This document shows, piece after piece, positions 25,934-34,485 of a stretch of 64,000 nucleotides of DNA. The notes beneath the pieces were generated by a model, which saw nothing but the letters and a program-made list of their open reading frames with translations, was not told where the DNA came from and ran no database searches. A program made the translations under genes and the position numbers. Source of the stretch: Actinophytocola sp963826035 (GTDB lineage Bacteria > Actinomycetota > Actinomycetes > Mycobacteriales > Pseudonocardiaceae); NCBI GenBank assembly GCA_963826035.1, contig CAWGVZ010000003.1, positions 62,001 to 126,000 on the forward strand, in the 5' to 3' direction. Each line of letters opens with the position of its first letter. Within the stretch, counting starts at the first letter, position 1.

Positions 25934-26030
25934 CGCGTCTGGGGCTGCGGCGACGCCTGCCCGGTCTTCCCCGGCAAGCGCTACCTGGACTGGAAGCTCA
26001 CCGACCCGGCCGGGCAGGGCGTGGAGGCGG
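25934..26030 (+). pseudogene. Arsenate reductase (ArsC, LMW-phosphatase type), C-terminal fragment
   Basis: The frame reads RVWGCGDACPVFPGKRYLDW followed by KLTDPAGQGVEA, the end of LMW-type arsenate reductases (MGCGDACPxxPGKRYxDWxLxDPAG). No start or active-site loop remains. Confidence 0.65.
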
Positions 26031-26129
26031 TTCAAGTTGGAGGCCCTGCTGGCCAGAGCTGTGGGACGGCGCCAGGTTCACCAGCCAGACCGTGGGCGGC
26101 ACGCCGAGGACGACCACGAGCCTGCGCGG

Positions 26130-26311
26130 TGCTCGTCGAGGACGGTCTGCGCCGCGGCGGCGACACCGAGCTCGCCGACCAGGTCAGCGCCCACTTCCGC
26201 ACCGTGTGCGAGAAGTCCGGCTTCGCGGAGAACTTCGACCGCGCCTACACCTGGACCGCCAGTGCCTACCTCCTCCTCGCCGCGGACGCGGAAGCCAGGG
26301 CCCGCGCCTGA
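26130..26311 (+). pseudogene. Glycosidase C-terminal fragment (GH63/MGH1-like)
   Basis: The frame reads VLVEDGLRRGGDTELADQVS, AHFRTVCEKSGFAENFDRAY and TWTASAYLLLAADAEARARA then stops. The FAENFD and YTWTASAYLLLA motifs are those of the closing part of (alpha/alpha)6-barrel glucosidases such as mannosyl/glucosylglycerate hydrolases. Everything upstream is missing. Confidence 0.55.
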
Positions 26312-26416
26312 CCCGTTGGGCGAAGTGGCGGCAAATGCCATCCACCACCTGCCGCAGTTCGCGACCGCCGACAGACGCGGTGATTGACAAAGGGAACCCG
26401 CGCCAGCGAAGCTCTC

Positions 26417-26430
26417 TGGGAGCGCTCCCA
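26417..26430. promoter_or_regulatory. CebR-type operator (perfect palindrome)
   Basis: TGGGAGCGCTCCCA is identical to the palindrome bound by CebR, the cello-oligosaccharide-responsive repressor of streptomycetes. It lies 26 bp before the ATG of the secreted cellulose-binding glycosidase. Confidence 0.85.
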
Positions 26431-26456
26431 GGATCACCGTCAACGAGGACTCGCCC

Positions 26457-28472
26457 ATGAGATCGCGTCTCGTCGTGCTGCCCGCGCTCGCCGCGCTGGT
26501 GGCCGCCCAAGCCCTCCTCGCCACCACCTCGCCGGTGCTTGCCGACTCGGCCGCCACCGTCACGGTGAACACCAGAGCCGGACTCGAGATCGTGCACGAT
26601 GCCGCGATCGGGGTGAACCACGCCATCTGGGACTCCCACCTGGGCACCGATGCCGTCAGCGATCTGCTCAAGAACGCCGGTGTACGGGCCATGCGCTATC
26701 CGGGCGGGTCATATTCGGACATCTACCACTGGGCGGACCACACCGCCCCGGGCGGCTACGTCGCTCCCAACACCGACTTCGACACCTTCATGGGCGGGGT
26801 CCGGCGCGCGGGTGCGCAGCCCATCGTCACCGCCAACTACGGCACCGGTACAGCCGAAGAGGCCGCGGCCTGGGTCCGCTACGCCAACATCGAGAAGGGC
26901 TACGGCGTCAAGTACTGGGAGATCGGCAACGAGAACTATGGCAACGGGCACTACGGCTCGAACTGGGAAGCCGACCACCACCCCGACAAGAGCCCCGCGT
27001 ACTACGCCACCCTGGTGCGCGACTACGCGGTGGCCATGAAGGCCGTCGACCCGACCATCAAGATCGGCGCGGTGCTCACCACACCGGGCGACTGGCCGGA
27101 CGGGATCACCGGAGCCGGTGACGCCGGGTCGTGGAACGAGGTCGTGCTGTCGATCGCCGGTCCCGTGGTGGACTTCGGCATCATCCACTGGTACCCCAGC
27201 GGGGACACCGCCGCCCAGGTGCTGACCAGGACCGACCGGGTGGCCCAGCAGATCGCACTGGTCCGCGAGCAGTCCCGCCGGCTGGCGGGCAAGGACCTCG
27301 GGATCGCCTTGACCGAGGTCAACACCTCCTACGGCCGTAACACCCAACCGGGCGCGCTGTTCGCCGCCGACGCCTACGCGACGATGCTGGAGCAGGGCGT
27401 GTTCACGGTCGACTGGTGGAACGTCCACAATGGAATCGGACAGGTCCGGGAGATCGCCGGTCACCCCGACTACGACGACTTCGGCCTGCTCTCCAGCGGC
27501 GGCTGCACCGCCGACGGCACCGTGTGCCAGCCCGCGCACAACACTCCCTTCGCGCCATACCACGCGATCTCGATGATGTCCCGCTTCGCCCGCCCTGGCG
27601 ACCAGCTCGTCACGGCCGCCACGAACGATCCGCTGATCCGCTCGCACGCGGCCCGGCGCCCCGACGGCGGCCTGACCGTCATGCTGATCAACCAGGATCC
27701 CGACGCGGCCAGAACCGTGAACCTGGAGCTCGCCGGCTACACCGCGGCCGCTACCGCGACCGTGCTGACGTTCGCCAACGGCGACAGCGGCATCGCCACG
27801 ACAACGGGATCGTCATCCACCGCGACGCTGCCGCCGTACTCGATCACCACGCTCGTGCTGAGGCCCGCGGGCTCGACGACCGCCCCGGCCACTCCTGCCC
27901 GCCCGGTCGCGGACGCGGTCAGCGACAGCACGGCCACGCTGTCCTGGCCCACGCCGCCCGCCGGTGTGAAGTACGAGATCCACCGCGTGGACGGCGCCAA
28001 CACCGAGCAGTGGGGCGAAACCACCGCCACGACCTTCACCGCCGCCAACCTCAACCCCGGCACCACATACACGATCAACCTCGTCGCCAGGGACAACGCG
28101 GGCCGGTCATCGTGGTCCTCGCCGCCACTGACCTTCACCACCGGCACTCCCCCCGCATCGTCCTGCGCGGTCACCTATCGCGAGACCACCAACTGGGGCA
28201 ACGGTTTCGTGGCGGAGCTGGACATCGCCAACACCGGCACCACCCCCGCCACGGGCTGGGCGCTCAGCTACACCTGGCCCACCACCTGGCAGCAGGTTTC
28301 CAACGGCTGGAACGCCACCTGGTCCCAGACCGGCCAACAGGTATCGGTCTCCAACACCACCACGCTGGCGCCGGACGCGTCGACCACGGTCGGATTCGTG
28401 GGCAACTACCAAGGTCCGAATGCGCGACCCCTGAAGTACTCCCTCAACGGAACCCTGTGCACCACCCGCTGA
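26457..28472 (+). CDS. Secreted clan GH-A glycoside hydrolase with Fn3 and CBM2
   Basis: 671 residues. Signal peptide at 1-30 (LPALAALVAAQALLATT...LAD). The catalytic TIM barrel (about 35-370) is GH51/GH39-like: AMRYPGGSYSDIYHW, YWEIGNENYGNGHYGSNWEA with probable acid/base Glu159, DFGIIHWYPSG, and IALTEVNTSYGRN with probable nucleophile Glu287. A beta-sandwich follows (to about 465), then a fibronectin III module (about 477-560) and a C-terminal CBM2 cellulose-binding module (about 565-671: SCAVTYRETTNWGNGFVAEL, flanking Cys). It probably cleaves arabinofuranosyl or glucan links in plant cell walls; the exact family is not certain. ATG 26457 follows GAGGA. The CebR box implies induction by cello-oligosaccharides. 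Confidence 0.82.
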   Translation: MRSRLVVLPALAALVAAQALLATTSPVLADSAATVTVNTRAGLEIVHDAAIGVNHAIWDSHLGTDAVSDLLKNAGVRAMRYPGGSYSDIYHWADHTAPGGYVAPNTDFDTFMGGVRRAGAQPIVTANYGTGTAEEAAAWVRYANIEKGYGVKYWEIGNENYGNGHYGSNWEADHHPDKSPAYYATLVRDYAVAMKAVDPTIKIGAVLTTPGDWPDGITGAGDAGSWNEVVLSIAGPVVDFGIIHWYPSGDTAAQVLTRTDRVAQQIALVREQSRRLAGKDLGIALTEVNTSYGRNTQPGALFAADAYATMLEQGVFTVDWWNVHNGIGQVREIAGHPDYDDFGLLSSGGCTADGTVCQPAHNTPFAPYHAISMMSRFARPGDQLVTAATNDPLIRSHAARRPDGGLTVMLINQDPDAARTVNLELAGYTAAATATVLTFANGDSGIATTTGSSSTATLPPYSITTLVLRPAGSTTAPATPARPVADAVSDSTATLSWPTPPAGVKYEIHRVDGANTEQWGETTATTFTAANLNPGTTYTINLVARDNAGRSSWSSPPLTFTTGTPPASSCAVTYRETTNWGNGFVAELDIANTGTTPATGWALSYTWPTTWQQVSNGWNATWSQTGQQVSVSNTTTLAPDASTTVGFVGNYQGPNARPLKYSLNGTLCTTR

Positions 28473-28544
28473 ACCCCATCGCGACGGGGTGTGGCCGCGA
28501 TCATTTCACGTGATCGTGGAGCTTTCTCGGCGCCGCGGGCGGTG

Positions 28545-28742
28545 TCAGTTGGCGTCCATGTGGTCGCGGAGGGTTTTGGGGCGCATGTCGGTCCACACCT
28601 CGTCCACGTAGGCGCCGCACTCGTCCCGGGTGCCGGTCGGGCCATCCGTTCGCCAGCCCGTGGGGATGTCCAGGTGGGCCGGCCACAGGGAGTACTGCTC
28701 CTCGTCGTTGATCAGGACTCGGTAGGTGGCGTCGTCTCTCAC
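28545..28742 (-). CDS. MbtH family protein
   Basis: 65 residues from GTG 28742, with the MbtH signature NDEEQYSLWPAHLDIPTGW, GWRTDGPTGTRDECGAYVDE and VWTDMRPKTLRDHM. MbtH proteins bind and activate NRPS adenylation domains. The start overlaps the MFS stop as GTGA, so it was the downstream partner in a siderophore- or peptide-type operon. No NRPS gene is in the window, so it may serve a distant one. Confidence 0.95.
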   Translation of the reverse strand: MRDDATYRVLINDEEQYSLWPAHLDIPTGWRTDGPTGTRDECGAYVDEVWTDMRPKTLRDHMDAN

Positions 28743-29930
28743 GGTGTTTCCCTTCTCTCGGGGTAGTGGCGCAGTGTTCGGTTGACCGTCGCCGCCAGCG
28801 CGGCGGCGGTCAGGCCCGCGGCGGTGATGAGCACAGCGGTGGTCGGGGTGGTGGTTTCGGCCAGCAGGCCGCCCAGGGCCGGGCCCCCGCCGCGCCGACG
28901 GCCACGTTGAGGGTTCCGCTCAGGCGGCCGCGCAGCTCGTCGGGGGTGAGCAGCAGTTGGTGGGTGACGATCGTGGTGTTCGCGGTCGGGGCGAGTAGGG
29001 CCATGGCGGCGAACAGGGCACCCAGCAGGTAGCCGCTGTCGATTGAAGACCGCCAGGGGCGACAACACGGCCAGTGCCCAGAACACGCCCGCGATGGCGG
29101 TGTGGGGGGACAGGCGGCAGTGCAGCGACGGGGCCAGCAGCGCGCCGAGGATCCCGCCGGCGCCCAGCATCGCGGCCATGACGCCGATCTCGCCTGCCGG
29201 GGTGCCCTGCCGCTGCGCGAGGACGATCACCACCAGGTAGTACGCGGCGAAGAACAGGTTCAGCGCCACCGCGCACGCGGTCGTGACGCGGATTTCCCTG
29301 CGCTGCCACAGCCAGCGCAGGCCCTCGGCGATCTCGTGGCCGAGGTTCCGCAGTGGGGCGGGAGTCGGGACCCGAGGGGCACGCGCAGGAACACCAGCGT
29401 GATGAACGCGACGACATGCGTGACAAGGTCGAGCAGGAACGGCGCCCAGCGGGTGAGGCCGAACAGCACGCCGCCCAGCACGGTGCCGCCCATCTGGCCG
29501 ACGGACGAGCGGGCATTGTTCGCCGCGATCGCCGTCGCCAGCTGTTCGTCCGGTACGAGCGAGGGCAGGATGGCGTCCTCGGCCGGTTCGAACAGTGCCC
29601 GGCACGCGCCGAGCACCGCGGCGACCGCGACCAGGTGGACCACGGGCGCGCCGTCGAGCAGCAGCGCGGCACGAGGCTGGCCAGCGCGACGACCTGCGCC
29701 GCCTCGCAGGCCAGCATGACGCGTCTGCGGTCCCACCGGTCGACCAGCGCGCCGCCGGGCAGCGCGAGCACGGCCTGGGCCGTCGCGTCGGCGGCCAGCA
29801 CCAGGCCCGAGGCGGCCGCCGACCCCGTGATCGCCAGGACGACCAGCGGGAACGCCAGCATGGACGCGCTGAAGCCGATCTCGGCGCTGCCCTGGCTGAC
29901 CCACAGCAGGGTGAAGTTAGCCCCAATGAA
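28739..29930 (-). pseudogene. EntS-like MFS exporter, four frameshifts
   Basis: The protein reads well only by switching frames: NFTLLWVSQGSAEIGFSASM with LAFPLVVLAITGSAAASGLV, then (about 29675) LGACRALFEPAEDAILPSLV with PDEQLATAIAANNARSSVGQ, then (about 29365) LGHEIAEGLRWLWQRREIRV, then (about 29045) MALLAPTANTTIVTHQLLLT with PDELRGRLSG, then (about 28885) ALGGLLAETTTPTTAVLITA. This is the standard layout of actinobacterial EntS-type siderophore/peptide exporters. The coding content is otherwise well kept, so the damage is recent or partly base-calling error. The 5' end is joined to an unrelated fragment. Confidence 0.75.
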
Positions 29931-30187
29931 TTGACGTAGACGTCGACGTAATGCTTGCCGTCCTCAGCGTGAATGACGCCACGCAGGAGCGGACGGCGCC
30001 AGGTGGAAAACAGCACCACGCTGCTGTCCACCATCTCGTTGTCGATGTACAGCTTGGTACTCGCCGCCAGGCCGAACGGGATCAGGCCGAATCCCCACCT
30101 GTTGACGACCGTGATGCGGCAGCCGGCAAAGCCAGCTGTCCACTCCTTCGAAAACCACACGATCCCTCCGGATTCGGCAAGCCACAT
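29931..30187 (-). pseudogene. Truncated hypothetical gene joined to the MFS remnant
   Basis: ATG 30187 opens MWLAESGGIVWFSKEWTAGF, then RITVVNRWGFGLIPFGLAAS, TKLYIDNEMVDSSVVLFSTW and EDGKHYVDVYVNSLG, after which the sequence switches to the MFS protein in another frame. No family recognised. The codon usage looks like a real gene whose 3' part was deleted. Confidence 0.4.
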
Positions 30188-30253
30188 TCGCACCCAGTAT
30201 GCCGGCACCGCGCCCACAACTCGGCTACACGCCTACAATTCGCCCAAGCCCCG

Positions 30254-30679
30254 TCAAGTCCCGGTCGGTCGCGGCACCTTGGCGTTCGTGGCGATGACCT
30301 GCGCCGCGCGGCTCGCCTCCCGGGGGCGGGGTGACCACGGTCCGCGATAGGCCTGTTCCACCGCGCCGCTGGCCACCGAGCCGACGATGAACCCACCGAC
30401 GATGCCGCCCACTGCGGCTCCTACCGGGGCCGCCGGTCCGGTGATCGCGCCGCCGATGGACGCGCCCGCCGCCGCGCCGATCACCCCGCCCACCACACCA
30501 CCCGCCACGCCCGCCGCGCCGGAGGCCACTGCCTTCAGTGGGTCGGTGCCGCTCGCGATGTCCAGGCCCACGCCCACCGCGGCGAGCCCGATGCCCACCA
30601 GGGGGACGCGGCCGCCTGCCTTCGCGCCGTCCTTCGCCACCCGAGGTGATCTTGGGAGGTCCCTGTCCGCGACCCGCAT
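30254..30679 (-). CDS. Glycine-zipper protein, probably the tail of a WXG-type effector
   Basis: 141 residues from ATG 30679. A long Gly/Ala-rich zipper (DPLKAVASGAAGVAGGVVGG, VIGAAAGASIGGAITG, PVGAAVGGIVGGFIVGSVAS) is followed by a short polar tail. Glycine zippers of this kind end many type VII-secreted or polymorphic-toxin proteins of actinomycetes. No WXG domain or clear upstream part is present, so it may be a truncated gene. Divergent from the second SARP gene. Confidence 0.45.
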   Translation of the reverse strand: MRVADRDLPRSPRVAKDGAKAGGRVPLVGIGLAAVGVGLDIASGTDPLKAVASGAAGVAGGVVGGVIGAAAGASIGGAITGPAAPVGAAVGGIVGGFIVGSVASGAVEQAYRGPWSPRPREASRAAQVIATNAKVPRPTGT

Positions 30680-30897
30680 TTGTCCACTTCGGCGTGGAGC
30701 GCACCGTGTCGAGTTTCCTGATTCCCCGCTGGCCTCGGGCTCCGGCTCCGTTCGGTTGAATACCGTTGAGCGTGGTTCGGCATCATGGACTCTCCAGATT
30801 TCCGAAACTTTACGGCTCGCCGAATTCGTAATGATCTATTTGCGTATGGCTAGAATGAGCGCCGCCGGAGGTTCGACAGTCACCGTGGGGGACGCAG

Positions 30898-33699
30898 GTG
30901 GAATTTCGAGTCCTGGGTTCGTTGGAATTATCGGCGAGTGACGGCCCGGTCCGCCTGACCGGCCGGCGCCAACGCAGATTGCTCGCTCTGTTGCTGGTCA
31001 ACGCCGACCGCGCCGTCTCCCTCGACGCGCTCATCGATGCGGTGTGGGACGAACGCCCGCCCACCACCGCGAAGCGCCAGGTGCAGAACAGCATTTCCGC
31101 GCTTCGCCGGCTGCTGGAGGCCGGCGAGCCGGACGCTCCCACGATCGCCGCCGAGGGTGATGCGTACCGGCTTCGGCTGGCCGCCAGCAAACTGGACGCG
31201 CGACTCTTTCTTGACCAGGTGGAAAAGGCACGCCTGTGCGGCGCCGCCGGCGAGGCCGTGGCCGAGCTGAGGGCGGGACTGCGACTGTGGCGCGGGCCCG
31301 CCCTGGCCGGCCTTTCCGGCCGGATGTTCGAAGCGGCCGCCGCCCGGCTGGACGAGCAGCGGCGGGCGGCCATCGAGGAGTGCGTCGAACTGGAGCTGCG
31401 GCTGGGCCGCCACGCCGACCTGGTCGGCGAGCTGACCGAGCTGGTCGCCTCGCATCCGCTCCGGGAACGGCTGGTGGGGCAGTTGATGGTGGCCCTGCAC
31501 CGGTCGGGGCGACAGGTCGAGGCGCTCGAGGCGTATCACCGCCTGCGGAAGACACTCGCCGACGAGCTCGGCCTCGAGCCGGGCGCCCAGCTGCGGGACC
31601 TGCACACCACCATCCTGAGACACGAGGAGAGCAGCGCGGCGATCGTCCCGGCCCGACCGGCGGCGACCCCGCGGGTGATCCCGGCTCAGCTTCCCGCCGA
31701 CGTGGCCGGCTTCACCGGTCGCGCCGGCCACCTGAAGGAACTCGACCAGTTGCTTCCCGGCGACCAGCTCGATGGCACCACCGCCGCGGTGATCACCGCG
31801 ATCGGCGGTACGGCCGGGATCGGGAAGACCGCGCTGGCCGTCCACTGGGGACAGCGGGTACGCCACCACTTCCCGGACGGCCAGCTGTACGTGAACCTGC
31901 GTGGCTTCGACCCCGACGACTCGCCCGTGCATCCGGCCGAGGCGTTGCTCGGGTTTCTGGATGCGCTGGACGTGCCGCCGGCGCGGGTGCCGATCGGCCT
32001 CGCCGCCCGGTCCGCCCTCTATCGCAGCCTCCTGGTTGACCGGCGGATGCTGGTGGTGCTGGACAATTCCCGCGACGCCGAGCACGTGCGCCCGTTACTA
32101 CCCGGCAGCGGGAGCTGCCTGGCCGTGATAACCAGCCGCGACATGCTGTCCGGACTGGTCGCCGCCGAGGGAGCCCGGCCGGTTCTCGTGGATGTGTTCG
32201 ACCCGGCCGAGGCGCAGCAGATGCTGGCCGCGCGGCTGGGCCGGGAACGACTGGCGGCCGAACCTGAGGCGGTCGAGGAGATCGTCGCCCGGTGCGCCTC
32301 GCTCCCCCTGGCCCTGGCGGTGGCGGCCGCCCGCGCCGCAACCCATCCCGGCTTCCCACTGGCCGCGCTCGCCGCCGAGCTACGCGCCGCCCGCAGCGGT
32401 CTCGACGTCCTCAGCGGCAGCGATCCGGCGACCGACGTACGAGCCGTCTTCTCCTGGTCGTACCAGCAGCTCAGTGATCCAGCGCGGCGTCTGTTCCGGT
32501 TGCTCGGGCTGCACCCCGGCCCGGACGTCACGCTGCCGGCAGCCGCCAGCCTCGCCGGGCTGCCCGCCGACCAGACCCGCTCGCTGCTGACCGAACTGGC
32601 CGGCGCCTGCCTCATCACCGCGCAGGCCCCCGGGCGGTACGCGTTCCACGACCTCCTGCGCGCGTACGCCACCGAACTGGCCCACGGCTCCGACACCGCC
32701 GAGGAACGGCACGAGGCCCTGCACCGGCTGCTCGACCACTATCTGCACAGCGCCTGCGCCGCCGACCGGTTACTCGACGCCTACCGTGACCCGATCACCG
32801 TCCCGCCCGTCACGTCCGGCGCGGTCGTCGAAGAGCATGCCGACCACGAGCATGCGATGCGCTGGTTGACCGACGAGCTTTCCGGGATCCTGGCGGCCAT
32901 CGACCGGGCGGCCGCGGCCAGGCTCGACGCCTACGCCTGGCGACTGGCCTGGGCAGTGGCCCACTTCCTGGAACGGCGCGGCTACTGGGAGCCGTGGGCC
33001 GCGGCCCAGCACGCGGCGCTGGCCTCGGCTCGGCGCCTGGACGACCGCGGCGGACAGGCGCACGCCCACCGTAGTCTCGGGCGCGTCCACGTCCACCTGG
33101 ACCGGGTGCCCGACGCGATCGTCCACTTGCGACACGCCCAGCGCCTCTACCGGGAGGCGGGCGACCCGGCCGGTGAGGCCAGGGTTCACCTCGACCTGGG
33201 CTGGATCCGCGACCGCCAGGGCGAGCACCGGATGGCCCTTGCGCATGCCCAGCGGTGTTTCGAGCTGTTCCGCGGCATCGGCCATCGGTCGGGTCAGACC
33301 CGAGCGCTCAACCACCTCGCCTGGGGGCACCACTACCGCGGCCACCACGAGCAGGCCTTGGCTGCCGCCGAGCGGGCCCGGCGGCTGAACGCGGAGATCG
33401 CCGACCGGTTCGGCGAGGCGGACACGTGGCACGTGCTCGGCCACGCCCACCATGGGCTGGGGCACGGGGCGGAGACCATCGCGTGCTACGAGCGGGCCGG
33501 GGAGCTCTACCGGGACCTCGGTCACCGGTGGGCAGAGGCTGACACGATCACCGGGCTGGGCGACGCCCATCACGCCGCGGGCGCCGTCGAGGCCGCGCGC
33601 GACGCCTGGCGGCGGGCCGTGACCGTCCTCGATGAGCTCGGGCATCCGGACGCGGACGCGGTCCGCGCCAAACTGAACGGCCCCGCGCGGATTCGATGA
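30898..33699 (+). CDS. AfsR/SARP-family regulator with NB-ARC and TPR domains
   Basis: 933 residues from GTG 30898 (GGGGGA upstream). About 1-95 winged helix (MEFRVLGSLELSASDGPVRL, IDAVWDERPPTTAKRQVQNS). About 96-245 BTAD (LWRGPALAGLSGRMFEAAAA, HPLRERLVGQLMVALHRSGR, ELGLEPGAQLRDLHTTILRH). NB-ARC ATPase with FTGRAGHLKELD and P-loop GGTAGIGKTALAV at about 303, RMLVVLDNSRDAEHVRPLL, and a Leu-rich helical region with RLFRLLGLHPGPDVTLPAAA. The final about 250 residues are TPRs (AHAHRSLGRVHVHLDRVPDA, ADTWHVLGHAHHGLGHGAET). Typical pathway activator architecture. It probably controls nearby secreted or secondary-metabolite genes; targets cannot be read from sequence. Confidence 0.9.
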   Translation: MEFRVLGSLELSASDGPVRLTGRRQRRLLALLLVNADRAVSLDALIDAVWDERPPTTAKRQVQNSISALRRLLEAGEPDAPTIAAEGDAYRLRLAASKLDARLFLDQVEKARLCGAAGEAVAELRAGLRLWRGPALAGLSGRMFEAAAARLDEQRRAAIEECVELELRLGRHADLVGELTELVASHPLRERLVGQLMVALHRSGRQVEALEAYHRLRKTLADELGLEPGAQLRDLHTTILRHEESSAAIVPARPAATPRVIPAQLPADVAGFTGRAGHLKELDQLLPGDQLDGTTAAVITAIGGTAGIGKTALAVHWGQRVRHHFPDGQLYVNLRGFDPDDSPVHPAEALLGFLDALDVPPARVPIGLAARSALYRSLLVDRRMLVVLDNSRDAEHVRPLLPGSGSCLAVITSRDMLSGLVAAEGARPVLVDVFDPAEAQQMLAARLGRERLAAEPEAVEEIVARCASLPLALAVAAARAATHPGFPLAALAAELRAARSGLDVLSGSDPATDVRAVFSWSYQQLSDPARRLFRLLGLHPGPDVTLPAAASLAGLPADQTRSLLTELAGACLITAQAPGRYAFHDLLRAYATELAHGSDTAEERHEALHRLLDHYLHSACAADRLLDAYRDPITVPPVTSGAVVEEHADHEHAMRWLTDELSGILAAIDRAAAARLDAYAWRLAWAVAHFLERRGYWEPWAAAQHAALASARRLDDRGGQAHAHRSLGRVHVHLDRVPDAIVHLRHAQRLYREAGDPAGEARVHLDLGWIRDRQGEHRMALAHAQRCFELFRGIGHRSGQTRALNHLAWGHHYRGHHEQALAAAERARRLNAEIADRFGEADTWHVLGHAHHGLGHGAETIACYERAGELYRDLGHRWAEADTITGLGDAHHAAGAVEAARDAWRRAVTVLDELGHPDADAVRAKLNGPARIR

Positions 33700-33783
33700 A
33701 CGCGACGATGCCGATTCGATGAAGGTCGCCGCCGAGACTGGCTTTTCGGCGACACAGCCGACCTTCTCGAAAAGGGAGAGACA

Positions 33784-34326
33784 ATGCGCCAATCGTTCAA
33801 GCGCGCCGGGTTACTGGTGGCGGCCGTCCTGCTCGGGCTGGTGGGGGCGATATCCGTGGCCGGCACGGCGTCGGCGGCGAAGCAGGCGAACACACTGGTA
33901 TCCAGTGTCCGCGTGACGGGCTGCGCGTCCGCCGGATGCTCCCAGGACACGAATGTCATCCCGGCTGGCACCGCCGTCAGCACGTACTGCGTCCGCAACA
34001 GCTACAACGTCATCTACACGGGCCCCGCCACCGGCCGCGGCGGCTTCATCAACCGCGCCGCGCTCCGGTTCCCGACCGACCAGAGCGAGTCCTGCGTCGA
34101 GGCCGGCGTCTTCGCGGGCGTCGTCGTCGGCTCGGTCAACCTGCGCTCCTGTTCCAGCAGCAACTGCGTGGACACCGGCGATGCCTTCCTCGGCGACCAG
34201 ACCGGCGTCTTCTGTCAGCTGAGCGTGGCCCCCAACCGGTGGTACCTCACGTACGTGAACGACACCCGGAACGCGGGCTTCCTGCCGGAGTCGGCGCTGA
34301 CCCAGGTCAACGTGCCAGCCTGCTGA
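33784..34326 (+). CDS. Secreted SH3-like Cys-rich protein
   Basis: 180 residues. Signal peptide 1-32 (LLVAAVLLGLVGAISVAGTA, SAA cleavage). The mature part has two SH3b-like repeats, each starting with a strand plus paired Cys: VSSVRVTGCASAGCSQDTNV and VGSVNLRSCSSSNCVDTGDA, each followed by another single Cys (STYCVRNSYNVIY, VFCQLSVAPNRWYLTY) and a GF-x-L/N-closing strand. Such proteins bind cell-wall or other ligands outside the cell. ATG 33784 follows AAAAGGGAGAG. Followed by a terminator, so monocistronic or co-transcribed with the SARP gene 84 bp upstream. Confidence 0.7.
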   Translation: MRQSFKRAGLLVAAVLLGLVGAISVAGTASAAKQANTLVSSVRVTGCASAGCSQDTNVIPAGTAVSTYCVRNSYNVIYTGPATGRGGFINRAALRFPTDQSESCVEAGVFAGVVVGSVNLRSCSSSNCVDTGDAFLGDQTGVFCQLSVAPNRWYLTYVNDTRNAGFLPESALTQVNVPAC

Positions 34327-34345
34327 CCGACGAATCCGAGTGCAC

Positions 34346-34381
34346 CGGGCCGGAGCGATGATCACTCGTCGCTCCGGCCCG
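34346..34381 (+). terminator. Rho-independent-like hairpin
   Basis: CGGGCCGGAGCGA at 34346-34358 pairs perfectly with TCGCTCCGGCCCG at 34369-34381, loop 10 nt, 19 bp after the secreted SH3-like gene. Confidence 0.75.
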
Positions 34382-34485
34382 GGCGCCTTCAACAGCAGCC
34401 TCGAGGACTGCGCCGACGCGGTGGCTGCGCTAGACCTAGTGCCCGCCCGGACGCAACGCCGCGGGTGCCCCCGCGTCAACTGGAC

